From a virus, in IMG/VR virus record IMGVR_UViG_3300010403_000004, positions 1 to 64,000 of that record: a DNA stretch of 64,000 nt. One strand, given 5' to 3'. The notes beneath the pieces were generated by a model. The model saw nothing but the letters and a program-made list of their open reading frames with translations. It was not told the origin of the DNA and ran no database searches. Made by a program: the position numbers and the translations under genes. Position 1 is the stretch's first letter; each line of letters begins with the position of its first letter. Of this stretch, positions 56,702 through 64,000 are shown piece by piece.

Positions 56702-57630
56702 CAAACACAGAGCACATGGACCGGATTAAGGCCACGGTCAGCAACAATTGCGATATGCGGCCATCCGATGAGGAAGCGATTCTGGAATCCCTCGCCGCCC
56801 TTCGGGCCTGTATCGCAGAGATGGAGCGCGTGCTGGTAACTCGCGGCATCGCGGCGTGCATGAGATTGAACGCCAAACAGGCCGAGCGCATCGCCGCGCT
56901 CGAAGCGGCCCTCCGGGAGATTCAGGAGCAGCGCGGCTGCGACACCGACGACGGGCAGTGTCCAGCTTATGCTCGTTGCACGTACTGCATTGCCGCCGCC
57001 GCCCTCACTCCGCAACCGGCCACCGTCGCCCCGTCCGAATGCGAATGCGCTGGAGATCCTGACCTCGACGCGCTCTACCGCGAGGGCGAAACCGTTGCAA
57101 AATCTGCAACATTTCAACCTCTCGAAGATCGCGTAGCTGAATGGGTGCGCACCAGGATTGGCGCTGACCACATGAACAGCCGCGAGCGATCAATGCGCCT
57201 ACTCGAAGAGGCAGTAGAACTTGCCCAGGCCGAGGGGATCAGTTGGGGTCTGGCCGCTAAACAGGTTGCGCACGTCTACGATCGTGAACCCGGCGAGCCA
57301 TCGCAGGAAGCTGCTGGCGTGGCGATTTGTCTACTCGGATGGTGCGCATCCACCAGCCATACGTTCGAGGATCTTGCTACAAAGGAACTCGCACGCATCG
57401 AAGCCAAGCCGCTGGACCAGATACGCGGAAGTCTTGCACGCAAGGCCGATGCCGATCTGGTCACGATGCCGACTCCTGGACCTGCCGCGCCACGCCAATC
57501 GCCACGCTACTGCGAACCATGCGGCAGGCCCGCAACTAAGTTCGACGCCAACGGTACGGCGCTGTGCGACTCCTGCCACGCGGATATCGAGAGACAGCGG
57601 AAGACGCTGGCAGAGAAAGGCGGCAAGTGA
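56698..57630 (+). CDS. MazG-like nucleotide pyrophosphohydrolase region protein
   Basis: 310 residues from the GTG at 56698. A coiled coil (about 30-80) precedes a Cys cluster (CPAYARCTYC). The central part has MRLLEEAVELAQAEG (EEAVEL at 170-175) with a following SQEAAGVAICLLGW, like MazG-type NTP pyrophosphohydrolases. The C-terminus has CEPCG...CDSC, a zinc ribbon. It probably hydrolyses nucleoside triphosphates during infection. Confidence 0.55.
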   Translation: MTNTEHMDRIKATVSNNCDMRPSDEEAILESLAALRACIAEMERVLVTRGIAACMRLNAKQAERIAALEAALREIQEQRGCDTDDGQCPAYARCTYCIAAAALTPQPATVAPSECECAGDPDLDALYREGETVAKSATFQPLEDRVAEWVRTRIGADHMNSRERSMRLLEEAVELAQAEGISWGLAAKQVAHVYDREPGEPSQEAAGVAICLLGWCASTSHTFEDLATKELARIEAKPLDQIRGSLARKADADLVTMPTPGPAAPRQSPRYCEPCGRPATKFDANGTALCDSCHADIERQRKTLAEKGGK

Positions 57631-57929
57631 TGGCCAAAATAGTCGTGCGCCAATTGGAATGGAACAACGATGGCTACGTGTTCTACGCCCTGGGCCATCT
57701 TCCGCCCTCTGATTTTCTCCAGTCGGCCATGCCAATCATGCGGGCCGAAATCGGCGAAACGTTGGACGATTGCGCCCCGACCGCCGAAGACGTACGACAC
57801 GTCTGGTATCGCCACGCATCCCCCTACGAATGCAAGACGCATGGATGGGACAGCGGGTACTTCGAAACCGAGGCTCCCATCAAAACCGGCAGAGGCCAAC
57901 CGTTCAAAGTAACGAGCGTGGAATTATGA
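57630..57929 (+). CDS. Small early protein
   Basis: 99 residues from the ATG at 57630 (TGATG). Mixed with Trp/Tyr-rich strands (NNDGYVFYALGHLP); no family recognised. Overlaps the next start by 4 bases. Confidence 0.5.
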   Translation: MAKIVVRQLEWNNDGYVFYALGHLPPSDFLQSAMPIMRAEIGETLDDCAPTAEDVRHVWYRHASPYECKTHGWDSGYFETEAPIKTGRGQPFKVTSVEL

Positions 57930-58279
57930 CACCGAACCTGAGTGACGCTGAGGTGATCTGTAAGTTCATGGAACCGCGACCGCTGGCCACTATAGAGTCC
58001 TTAGTAAATTACCCCGGTACGTGGTGGCACGTCGATATGGACGCCGCGTTAGCCGGAGAAAAGCGATGGAAGCCTCGCACCCTCACCCTCAACGAATGCC
58101 ACGAAGTCGAAGCGCGGCTGAACGATGAGCAGTGGACGAGGTATTCGCGCGTTGTGATGGACGATGCTAGACGCGCTGGCTTGGACCTGAAGTCCTCGCA
58201 CGCTCAAATCTGGCTCCACGCCACAGCCGAGCAGAAAACCCGCGCGCTTTCGGCTGCACTGAGGGAACCATGCCGGTGA
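57926..58279 (+). CDS. Small early helical protein
   Basis: 117 residues from the ATG at 57926 (ATGA). Mostly helical in the second half (LNECHEVEARLNDEQW). Overlaps the next gene by 10 bases. No family recognised. Confidence 0.5.
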   Translation: MTPNLSDAEVICKFMEPRPLATIESLVNYPGTWWHVDMDAALAGEKRWKPRTLTLNECHEVEARLNDEQWTRYSRVVMDDARRAGLDLKSSHAQIWLHATAEQKTRALSAALREPCR

Positions 58280-58488
58280 ACATGCTTCCCCAACCGGACG
58301 CCCACGCCGGCAGAATGGCTGAGCTTGACGCCCTGTTGGCCCGTGTGCGAGCGCGGGTGGCCAAGAGGACATCTTGTGCCATCTGCTCCGCGCCGCTCGT
58401 AGGAAAGCAGAAGTCATGCTGTGGAGCCCGCCGATGCCAAAAAGAGGCGATGCGGCGGCGCACGGCGGCACTCAGGGAGCAGGGATGA
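58270..58488 (+). CDS. Small zinc-binding protein
   Basis: 72 residues: helix (MAELDALLARVRARVAK), then SCAICSAPLVGKQKSCCGAR, a C-x2-C...CC zinc site, and a basic tail. ATGA overlap with the cytosine methyltransferase gene. Confidence 0.5.
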   Translation: MPVNMLPQPDAHAGRMAELDALLARVRARVAKRTSCAICSAPLVGKQKSCCGARRCQKEAMRRRTAALREQG

Positions 58489-59621
58489 GCGCAATGCCCT
58501 GTGAAATGAAGGCGGTAACCCACTCTGTGCGCGTCCCCCGGAAGCCTTTGGTGATTGAACTATTCGCGGGTCGATTTGGCTGGGGCCGCGGTTTCGTGGC
58601 CGCCGGATACCGATCAGTGGGATTTGACATCGTGCATGAGCCCTACCACGGTGCCGTGCCGGAAGGGTGCCAGTTGGTATTGCGGGACGTTCTCACGATC
58701 CACGGCTCTGAACTCAAAGACGCCGCCGTGATAGTTGCGAGCCCGCCATGCACCGAATATTCGTACATGGCAATGCCTTGGAAGCGGGGGAAGCAGATCG
58801 CGGCGGCGTTACGCGGGGAGCGCCGGGAGCGGACAAGTGCAGATGTGCTGCGCGGGGTTCCGGGCGAACCCATTCCATTTCCCGAGGGGTACACTGGATC
58901 GCGGACGGTCGCGGAGCTGACGGCGCTGTTTGACGCGTGCTTTCGATTGCAGCGTGAAGCGTCGGAAGCCGCGGGCCGTCGCATTCCAATGGTCGTTGAG
59001 AACGTGAAGGGCGCTCAACCGTGGGTAGGAAAAGCAAAGGCGCACTTCGGGTCTTTCTACCTGTGGGGCGACGTGAAATCAGTTGGGGGACGGATCACGA
59101 TAGGCGGCAAGTTCGGATGCACGCTGAAGCCAGCGGGCCGGTCGCAGAAGTTTAACCCGGATGGGACGGCGCACGGCCAAGGGTCATGGTTCAAGATCGC
59201 GGATTCAGCGAATCGCGGAGCTCAGACCAAGAACGGTGGCGGGTCCTGGTTCAACGTGGCGCACAATACCGAAAGCGGGGTAGGGCAGAATCCAGTGAAC
59301 GGGGTGAAGGCCGAGGGTATCAACTGGAGCGGGCACGGCACGCCGGGATACAAGCCACAAGGGTTCAATGTGACGGCAGCGCAACGGTACCGCGAGGAGC
59401 GCGGCGTCAAGCAAGAAGGCAGCGGGCCGGAATGGTTCGACAAGGGAATATGCAAGCACTCATCCCGGAGTGACAGCCGTAAAGCAGCCTCGGCCATGAT
59501 AGCGGAGATCCCTCTTGATTTGGCGCGTTGGATCGCTGAATCGTTCAAGCCCGATGCCGATTTGCTGAAGCGCGGGGAAGACGCCACGGGCGCGAAGGCT
59601 TACCAGAAAGGAACCCGATGA
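58485..59621 (+). CDS. C5-cytosine DNA methyltransferase-like protein
   Basis: 378 residues from the ATG at 58485. ELFAGRFGW at 25-33 (motif I), SPPCTEYSY at 86-94 (PC motif) and ENVKG at 172-176 (ENV motif) are the C5-methyltransferase signatures. Residues about 190-310 hold Gly/Asn/Ser-rich repeats (GSWFKIADSAN, GSWFNVAHNTE) in a region where target recognition varies. Likely protects phage DNA from restriction. Confidence 0.7.
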   Translation: MSAMPCEMKAVTHSVRVPRKPLVIELFAGRFGWGRGFVAAGYRSVGFDIVHEPYHGAVPEGCQLVLRDVLTIHGSELKDAAVIVASPPCTEYSYMAMPWKRGKQIAAALRGERRERTSADVLRGVPGEPIPFPEGYTGSRTVAELTALFDACFRLQREASEAAGRRIPMVVENVKGAQPWVGKAKAHFGSFYLWGDVKSVGGRITIGGKFGCTLKPAGRSQKFNPDGTAHGQGSWFKIADSANRGAQTKNGGGSWFNVAHNTESGVGQNPVNGVKAEGINWSGHGTPGYKPQGFNVTAAQRYREERGVKQEGSGPEWFDKGICKHSSRSDSRKAASAMIAEIPLDLARWIAESFKPDADLLKRGEDATGAKAYQKGTR

Positions 59622-59887
59622 AACTCAAACCAGAACAGCGCGTAGACTTGCCGACCGCCCGCACCCGTGCGTTGAAGTATCTCGCAGAGTGCCACCGCAC
59701 GGAGTTGGCCGCCGCGAACTGCATCGCCCTTGTGATTTGGCCGGATCACCAAATGACCTCGCAAGGGGCTGGTGCCGCCGCTTCACGCGTGCTCAAAACG
59801 TTGGCTAAAGACGGCCTGGTGGAGTGGACCAGCAACGATTACAACTGGGGGTGGCGGAGCACGCCCAAGGGACGGGCGCAGGCGTGA
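59618..59887 (+). CDS. Winged-helix-like small protein
   Basis: 89 residues. AGAAASRVLKTLAKDGLVEW followed by a wing-like strand (GWRSTPKGRA) suggests a winged helix-turn-helix. Overlaps the methyltransferase stop by 4 bases and the next start by 4. Possible early regulator. Confidence 0.55.
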   Translation: MKLKPEQRVDLPTARTRALKYLAECHRTELAAANCIALVIWPDHQMTSQGAGAAASRVLKTLAKDGLVEWTSNDYNWGWRSTPKGRAQA

Positions 59888-60276
59888 GCACCCGCATATT
59901 CCGCGGCCAGGTCCAAGCCGGCCGTTTCGTCCTGGAGGATCGCGCCGCCTTCGCGACACTCAAGGCCAGCTTGGAGGGGAAGCCGATCGAGTTGACGCTC
60001 CGGCGCTTGCGAATGACGCGCAGCGGACGCCAGAATCGATATCTTCACGGTGTGGTCTTCGCAATGATTGCGGAGGCCGCGGGCTATACCCTGGAAGAGG
60101 CAAAGGACGCCCTGAAGTGGGAGTTCCTACGGGTACACAGTGACACCGCGCTGCCAACGGTTCGCGGAACGTCCACGCTCGACACGGCGGAAATGACCGA
60201 ATTTATCGAGCAGTGCCGCATCCTTGCAGCCTCGATGTACGGCATAAATATACCTGATCCTAATGAAGTGGAATGA
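59884..60276 (+). CDS. NinB-like recombination protein
   Basis: 130 residues from the GTG at 59884 (GTGA overlap). TRSGRQNRYLHGVVFAMIAEAAG, LEEAKDALKWEFL and STLDTAEMTEFIEQCRILAA match the lambda NinB family, which acts with phage recombination systems. Length fits NinB. A later leader separates it from the helicase gene. Confidence 0.65.
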   Translation: MSTRIFRGQVQAGRFVLEDRAAFATLKASLEGKPIELTLRRLRMTRSGRQNRYLHGVVFAMIAEAAGYTLEEAKDALKWEFLRVHSDTALPTVRGTSTLDTAEMTEFIEQCRILAASMYGINIPDPNEVE

Positions 60277-60292
60277 CCAACGTGCATGGTAT

Positions 60293-60356
60293 TATGATGT
60301 TCGAGCCGCAAGGATGCGTCAACATCCCGGTGGCTCTAACCTTACGCACTGAGGAG
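60293..60356 (+). promoter_or_regulatory. Possible early promoter with hairpin leader
   Basis: TATGAT (60293-60298) is followed at about +1 by a hairpin GAGCC (60303-60307)/GGCTC (60332-60336) enclosing GGATG (60312-60316)/CATCC (60323-60327). GAGGAG (60351-60356) then precedes the ATG at 60366. The -35 is weak. Confidence 0.4.
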
Positions 60357-60365
60357 ACAGCACGC

Positions 60366-61907
60366 ATGGCTGAAAACGATTCTACCATTGATCTTGAACG
60401 TTGTGACGCAGAAATAGCGCAAGCGGAAAAAGCGCTTCGCGCTGGCCATCCGCATGAGCATGAGCTATTGATTTGGAATAGCGACTGGCACCAGGAGAAG
60501 CGAATGATCCAGCGCGAGGCGGTTAGTCGGTTCTTAGCGAGCAAGGCTCAGGATGGAACCTTCACCGGTTTCGATCCGGTGTGGATGCCGTCGTTCCCGT
60601 TCGACTTCCAGCAATATCTGATCGACTACCACACGCGCAAGGGAAAGTCGTTCCTGGGAGGCGATTGCGGTCTTGGCAAGACCATAATTCAACTCGTATT
60701 CGGAGAGAACGTAGTCCGCAAAATGAATAGGCCGGTGTTGATTGTGACGCCGCTTGCCGTGGCGCAACAGACCGTACGCGAGGCTGAGAAGTTCGGCATC
60801 GAAGCCCATCGCTCGCGAGAGGGCAAAGTGTTCAGTGGGATCAACGTCACCAACTACGAGCGGCTGCACTACTTCAACCCAGCAGACTTCGCGGGGGTGG
60901 TGTGCGACGAATCCAGCGCGATCAAGAGCTTCAACGGAAAGCGCCGCGCAGTGGTGACGGAGTTTCTTCGCACGGTCCCATATCGCCTGTTGGCCACGGC
61001 AACTCCGGCACCCAACGACTACATCGAATTGGGCACGACCGCTGAGGCCCTGGGCGTCATGGGTCAGATCGAAATGTTGAATCGGTTTTTCAAGAACGAT
61101 CAGAACACGTCCGACACCAAGAGCCGATGGACTGGATACGCCGCACCGCGAGAGTTGGACACTCCGGGATGGAGATTCAAGGGACACGCGGAAATCCCGT
61201 TCTTTCGGTGGGTATGCTCTTGGGCTCGCGGTGGCCGCCGACCTTCCGATTTTGGGCCATTCTCCGATGAGAAATTCGTGCTTCCGAAACTGATAGAGCG
61301 AGAGCACATAGTGGAAACGCGCACGATGGCCGAGGGATTCCTGTTTCCAACGGTCGCCACCAACATGCAAGAGGAGCGCGAAGAGAGCCGCCGCACGATG
61401 CAAGAGCGCTGCGAAATGGCTGCTGAGTTGACAGCCCACACCGGCAAGCCGTTTGTCATGTGGTGCCAACTGAACCCCGAGGGAGATCTACTCGAAAAGC
61501 TGATGCCCGACGCGATACAGGTGGCCGGGGCGGACAGCGACGAAGCGAAAGAGGAAGCGTACGAGGCCTTCGTTTCCGGGCAGTCGCGCGGGCTCATCAC
61601 GAAGCAGAAAATCGGAGGGTGGGGATTAAACTGGCAACACTGCGCACACGTGCTGGAGTTCGCTTCCCACTCGTTCGAGCAGCACTACCAGGGCGTACGG
61701 CGGTGTTGGAGGTTCGGGCAAAAGCAGGACGTGATAAACGATCTGATCGCGACGGAGGGCCAGCGCGGGGCTGTGGAGAATAACCGTCGCAAGTCAGTCG
61801 CGGCGGATAGAATGTTCAGCGCCTTGGTTCAGCATATGCACGAAGCCCTACAAATCGAAGCGGGCTACAAATTCACGAAAGAGGTCGAGGTCCCGGTCTG
61901 GTTATAA
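60366..61907 (+). CDS. SNF2-type DNA helicase/translocase
   Basis: 513 residues from the ATG at 60366 after GAGGAG (an ATG at 60273 would add 31 residues but overlaps the previous gene). Walker A DCGLGKT at 100-106, motif II DESS at 181-184, motif III-like ATATP at 210-214, and motif VI-like QGVRRCWRFGQ near the end. This is an SNF2/SWI2 helicase, as found in many phages, acting on double-stranded DNA. It is coupled in position with a DNA methyltransferase downstream, so both may act in DNA modification or replication. Confidence 0.75.
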   Translation: MAENDSTIDLERCDAEIAQAEKALRAGHPHEHELLIWNSDWHQEKRMIQREAVSRFLASKAQDGTFTGFDPVWMPSFPFDFQQYLIDYHTRKGKSFLGGDCGLGKTIIQLVFGENVVRKMNRPVLIVTPLAVAQQTVREAEKFGIEAHRSREGKVFSGINVTNYERLHYFNPADFAGVVCDESSAIKSFNGKRRAVVTEFLRTVPYRLLATATPAPNDYIELGTTAEALGVMGQIEMLNRFFKNDQNTSDTKSRWTGYAAPRELDTPGWRFKGHAEIPFFRWVCSWARGGRRPSDFGPFSDEKFVLPKLIEREHIVETRTMAEGFLFPTVATNMQEEREESRRTMQERCEMAAELTAHTGKPFVMWCQLNPEGDLLEKLMPDAIQVAGADSDEAKEEAYEAFVSGQSRGLITKQKIGGWGLNWQHCAHVLEFASHSFEQHYQGVRRCWRFGQKQDVINDLIATEGQRGAVENNRRKSVAADRMFSALVQHMHEALQIEAGYKFTKEVEVPVWL

Positions 61908-61919
61908 AGGATAAAAGGC

Positions 61920-62933
61920 ATGGCTATAATTGATCAACTCATCACACCAAACTACGCGATCTACAATGGCGACGGGCTTGAATTTCTACCAACGCTCCCC
62001 GACCGTTCTATTGATCTGTCTGTTCATTCCCCGCCGTTCGCGACGGACTCGGGCGGTTGCCTGTATCACTACAGTAGCTCCGACCGGGACCTGTCCAACT
62101 GCCGGACGTATGCCGAGTTCTTCGAGCATTACGGCTTCTTCGCGGCGGAAATCTCGCGGGTCACCAAACCGGGCCGGATGGCCGTGGTCCACTGCATGGA
62201 CGTTCCATCAGGGAACAGCGGGACGGATTACTACGTGGACTTCCCCGGCGACATCATTCGCCTATACCAGCAGCACGGTTTCAAGATGGCGTCACCACGC
62301 ATCACGATATGGAAGGAGCCGCTGATGGTCCGCAACCGCACTCTGACCAAAGCGTTGGCCCACAAGAGCATCGTGGACGATTCCTGCGATTGCGTCGTGG
62401 CTGGCGCGGACTACCTCCTGATCTTCCGGCGCGACGGCAATAACGCGGTACCGGTGACGCACGAGCGCGGTCTGATGCGCTACTACGGGGAGCGTAAAAT
62501 CCCGCACGAGTTACACCGATACCGCGGCTGGAAAGGATCGCAGATCGAGAACCGTTTCTCACATTGGATCTGGCGTCAGTACGCCTCCTGCGTCTGGGAC
62601 GACATCCGCGGGAATACCGGGACCAAAGCGGAAGGAGTCCTGCAATTCAAGGACGCTCGCGAGGAAGACGACGAGAAGCACGTACACCCACTGCAACTCG
62701 ACGTAATTTCCCGCTGTGTGGAACTGTGGAGCAACCCCGGTGAAAAGGTGCTGACGCCGTTCATGGGAGTGGGCAGTGAAGTCTACGCGGCGGTGCGTGC
62801 CGGCCGCAAGGGTATCGGCGTCGAGCTGAAGCCGTCCTACTACCGGCAGGCCATCGAAAACCTCGCTACGGTACACCTGGATACCGAGGACACGGACCAG
62901 GCCGTCATGCAGTTCGAAGCGGTACCTGCATGA
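61920..62933 (+). CDS. N4/N6 DNA methyltransferase (beta-type order)
   Basis: 337 residues. SPPF at 37-40 (motif IV) comes first, and the AdoMet motif (TPFMGVGSEVYAAVRAGRKG) near the C-terminus, the order of beta-class methyltransferases. Target recognition probably lies in the middle. It follows the SNF2 helicase by 12 bases. It could modify phage DNA against restriction. Confidence 0.7.
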   Translation: MAIIDQLITPNYAIYNGDGLEFLPTLPDRSIDLSVHSPPFATDSGGCLYHYSSSDRDLSNCRTYAEFFEHYGFFAAEISRVTKPGRMAVVHCMDVPSGNSGTDYYVDFPGDIIRLYQQHGFKMASPRITIWKEPLMVRNRTLTKALAHKSIVDDSCDCVVAGADYLLIFRRDGNNAVPVTHERGLMRYYGERKIPHELHRYRGWKGSQIENRFSHWIWRQYASCVWDDIRGNTGTKAEGVLQFKDAREEDDEKHVHPLQLDVISRCVELWSNPGEKVLTPFMGVGSEVYAAVRAGRKGIGVELKPSYYRQAIENLATVHLDTEDTDQAVMQFEAVPA

Positions 62934-63316
62934 TCACCAAACGCAGAAGCAAGCCCCGGCGCCGCCCGGTTCCGGTGGATGATCCAGCGCGGCTGGAGTG
63001 GATACGCTCGCTCCCTTGCCTGGTTTGCTATCGCGAGTTGTACCGCTGGCTTCCGATGGCGGACTTCGCGGAATTCGCCGCGCGATCTCAAGCCCGTTTC
63101 GGGGCGCAGAAGTCACGCACCGAAGCCGCGCACGTTGGCGACCGTGGACTTGGGCAGAAGGCCCCCGACAGCGAAACCGCGCCGCTTTGCGTCGGGCACC
63201 ATCGAACCGGCAAGGACTCACACCATGTTCTTGGTAAAGGGTTTTGGGCAAAACATGGGCTAGACCGCGATGCGATCTTGAAGCAGTTGCAGGAAGCGTA
63301 CGAAAGCAGGGGATGA
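62930..63316 (+). CDS. HNH/DUF968-like nuclease
   Basis: 128 residues. RSLPCLVC near the N-terminus, then TEAAHVGDRGLGQKAPDSE then TAPLCVGHHRTGKDSHHV, resembles HNH-type recombination nucleases (DUF968, Ref-like) of phages. Basic N-terminus. Starts with an ATGA overlap after the methyltransferase. Likely acts with NinB-like and DUF1064-like proteins. Confidence 0.6.
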   Translation: MITKRRSKPRRRPVPVDDPARLEWIRSLPCLVCYRELYRWLPMADFAEFAARSQARFGAQKSRTEAAHVGDRGLGQKAPDSETAPLCVGHHRTGKDSHHVLGKGFWAKHGLDRDAILKQLQEAYESRG

Positions 63317-63804
63317 CAATGAACTCCCGCGACAGAGATCGAAAACTGGCAGCCATTCGCACACTTGCAGAACGCCCCGGAACGGAGGCTGAAGGCATCG
63401 CCGCCCGCGCCGCGCTGGAGCGCCTTGGGGCGACGGCTGAAGATGTGAGCGACCCGTGGGAATTGTTCCGAGAGTTCTTGCGGACTGGCGACATGGAGAC
63501 GCTTTGGATGGCCACAAAGGGGCACAGCTTACGGGAGAATCTTGATGAGGTCCCCGCTACGCAACAAAAAGGCCAAGATGCCAGCGAAGAACATGATGCG
63601 CCCGATCTCCGACAGTTTCCCGTTCACACACAAGGCGTACATGAGCAGGCCGACCAGGGCAAAGAGTACCGGAAGCAGGATCACCATGCCTTCAGTATAT
63701 ACCCCAACACCTATCGGGCGCGTCTGTGCGCGTCGGTACTTGGTATAATTCAGCATGTCCCACAAACGAAAGGAAAAGACAATGAAACCTACACACACCG
63801 CTGA
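63313..63804 (+). CDS. Early protein with DUF2786-like helix
   Basis: 163 residues from the ATG at 63313 (ATGA overlap; ATG at 63319 also possible). DRDRKLAAIRTLAERPGTEAEG then an Ala/Arg-rich helix is like the start of DUF2786 proteins. The C-terminal third overlaps the antisense small gene and may be shorter in reality. Function unknown. Confidence 0.5.
   Translation: MTMNSRDRDRKLAAIRTLAERPGTEAEGIAARAALERLGATAEDVSDPWELFREFLRTGDMETLWMATKGHSLRENLDEVPATQQKGQDASEEHDAPDLRQFPVHTQGVHEQADQGKEYRKQDHHAFSIYPNTYRARLCASVLGIIQHVPQTKGKDNETYTHR
63529..63687 (-). CDS. Small two-span membrane protein (antisense)
   Basis: 52 residues from the ATG at 63687 with a GAAGG site just before it. MVILLPVLFALVGLLMYALC and GRIMFFAGILAFLL form two hydrophobic spans. 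It lies antisense to the end of the 63313 gene. TATACT upstream could be a -10. Possible small membrane regulator or holin, but overlap with a plus-strand gene lowers confidence. Confidence 0.35.
   Translation of the reverse strand: MVILLPVLFALVGLLMYALCVNGKLSEIGRIMFFAGILAFLLRSGDLIKILP
63737..63750 (+). promoter_or_regulatory. Extended -10 promoter
   Basis: TTGGTATAAT gives an extended -10 (TG, one base, TATAAT) about 30 bases before the ATG at 63782, with an AAAGGA ribosome site. No clear -35. Confidence 0.5.
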
Positions 63805-64000
63805 ATCGGCGGACAACTTTCTCAGCCATCACGGAAACATCGGAAGCGGCATCGACTACTCGGGCCGCGGGCTGAAGGGTACTGCGGTCGAGATCGTGGA
63901 GCACCTGAAGACGCTCGCATTGGCGAGTCAATCCGAACCGTACACTACGGAAGGATTCCACGCCGTAACAGGCAATCCGATTGACAATCCGAACGCCAAC
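63782..64000 (+). CDS. Early protein, N-terminal part (cut by window edge)
   Basis: 73 residues to the window end, from an ATG after AAAGGA and an extended -10. Reads MKPTHTAESADNFLSHHGNI onward; soluble and mixed. No family recognised. It continues beyond the window, so the early region extends further right. Confidence 0.55.
   Translation, partial: MKPTHTAESADNFLSHHGNIGSGIDYSGRGLKGTAVEIVEHLKTLALASQSEPYTTEGFHAVTGNPIDNPNAN

Overview
The window reads as most of the genome of a tailed double-stranded DNA phage (or prophage-like element) of a GC-rich bacterium. A virion block on the minus strand contains a large terminase, portal, scaffold-like protein, major capsid-like protein and adaptor/tail proteins. 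A long plus-strand block of small, overlapping early genes follows. I see no rRNA, no canonical tRNA, no integrase and no recognisable endolysin. No long tape measure, tail tube or sheath is recognisable, so a short-tailed virion is likely but not proven. Sec-type signal peptides on several fibre-like proteins and soil-type gene content fit an environmental host, perhaps Acidobacteriota-like. The sequence alone does not fix the host.

Layout. 1-512: tail end of a plus-strand operon; if the genome is circular or permuted this may continue the right end. 470-16947 (minus): virion proteins rich in Pro/Gly/Ala, beta-rich fibre-like proteins with shared repeat modules, two zinc-ribbon proteins and an adaptor-like protein. 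16988-18888: small membrane proteins, probably a lysis region. 18900-23627 (minus): four consecutive signal-peptide proteins, one collagen-like. 23615-31991 (minus): HNH gene, capsid-like protein, scaffold-like protein, portal and small accessory genes, interrupted by a plus-strand HNH gene at the portal start. 32041-33846 (plus): a beta-helix spike-like protein with a signal peptide. 33852-37091 (minus): large terminase with an intein. 37092-40711: switch region with mixed strands, a probable small terminase, a GIY-YIG gene and iteron-like repeats. 40753-43362: DUF3560/methyltransferase region, frameshifted. 43363-44104: no gene; it holds a promoter/operator, a terminator and a candidate large structured RNA resembling HEARO/omega RNA. 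44105-44698 (minus): a small regulator cassette with a ribbon-helix-helix-like protein. 44835-64000 (plus): the long early operon. It carries recombination and repair functions (DUF1064, NinB-like, SNF2 helicase, HNH), DNA modification (C5- and N-methyltransferases), a PAPS-reductase-like protein, a DUF5131 protein, a MazG-like protein and many small zinc-binding proteins.

Most notable signals. (1) Two HNH genes sit at the ends of essential-looking genes (portal 5' end, DUF5131 3' end). Each leaves a displaced remnant of the gene end, while the intact gene carries a synonymously recoded version; a third, weaker case is at 47.3-47.8 kb. (2) Early promoters are followed at about +1 by hairpins. 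Two share the loop TTGAGGAG holding the Shine-Dalgarno sequence, and one leader has a hairpin loop perfectly complementary to the downstream Shine-Dalgarno sequence. (3) A gene-less structured segment looks like a standalone HEARO/omega RNA. (4) Several structural genes carry Sec signal peptides.
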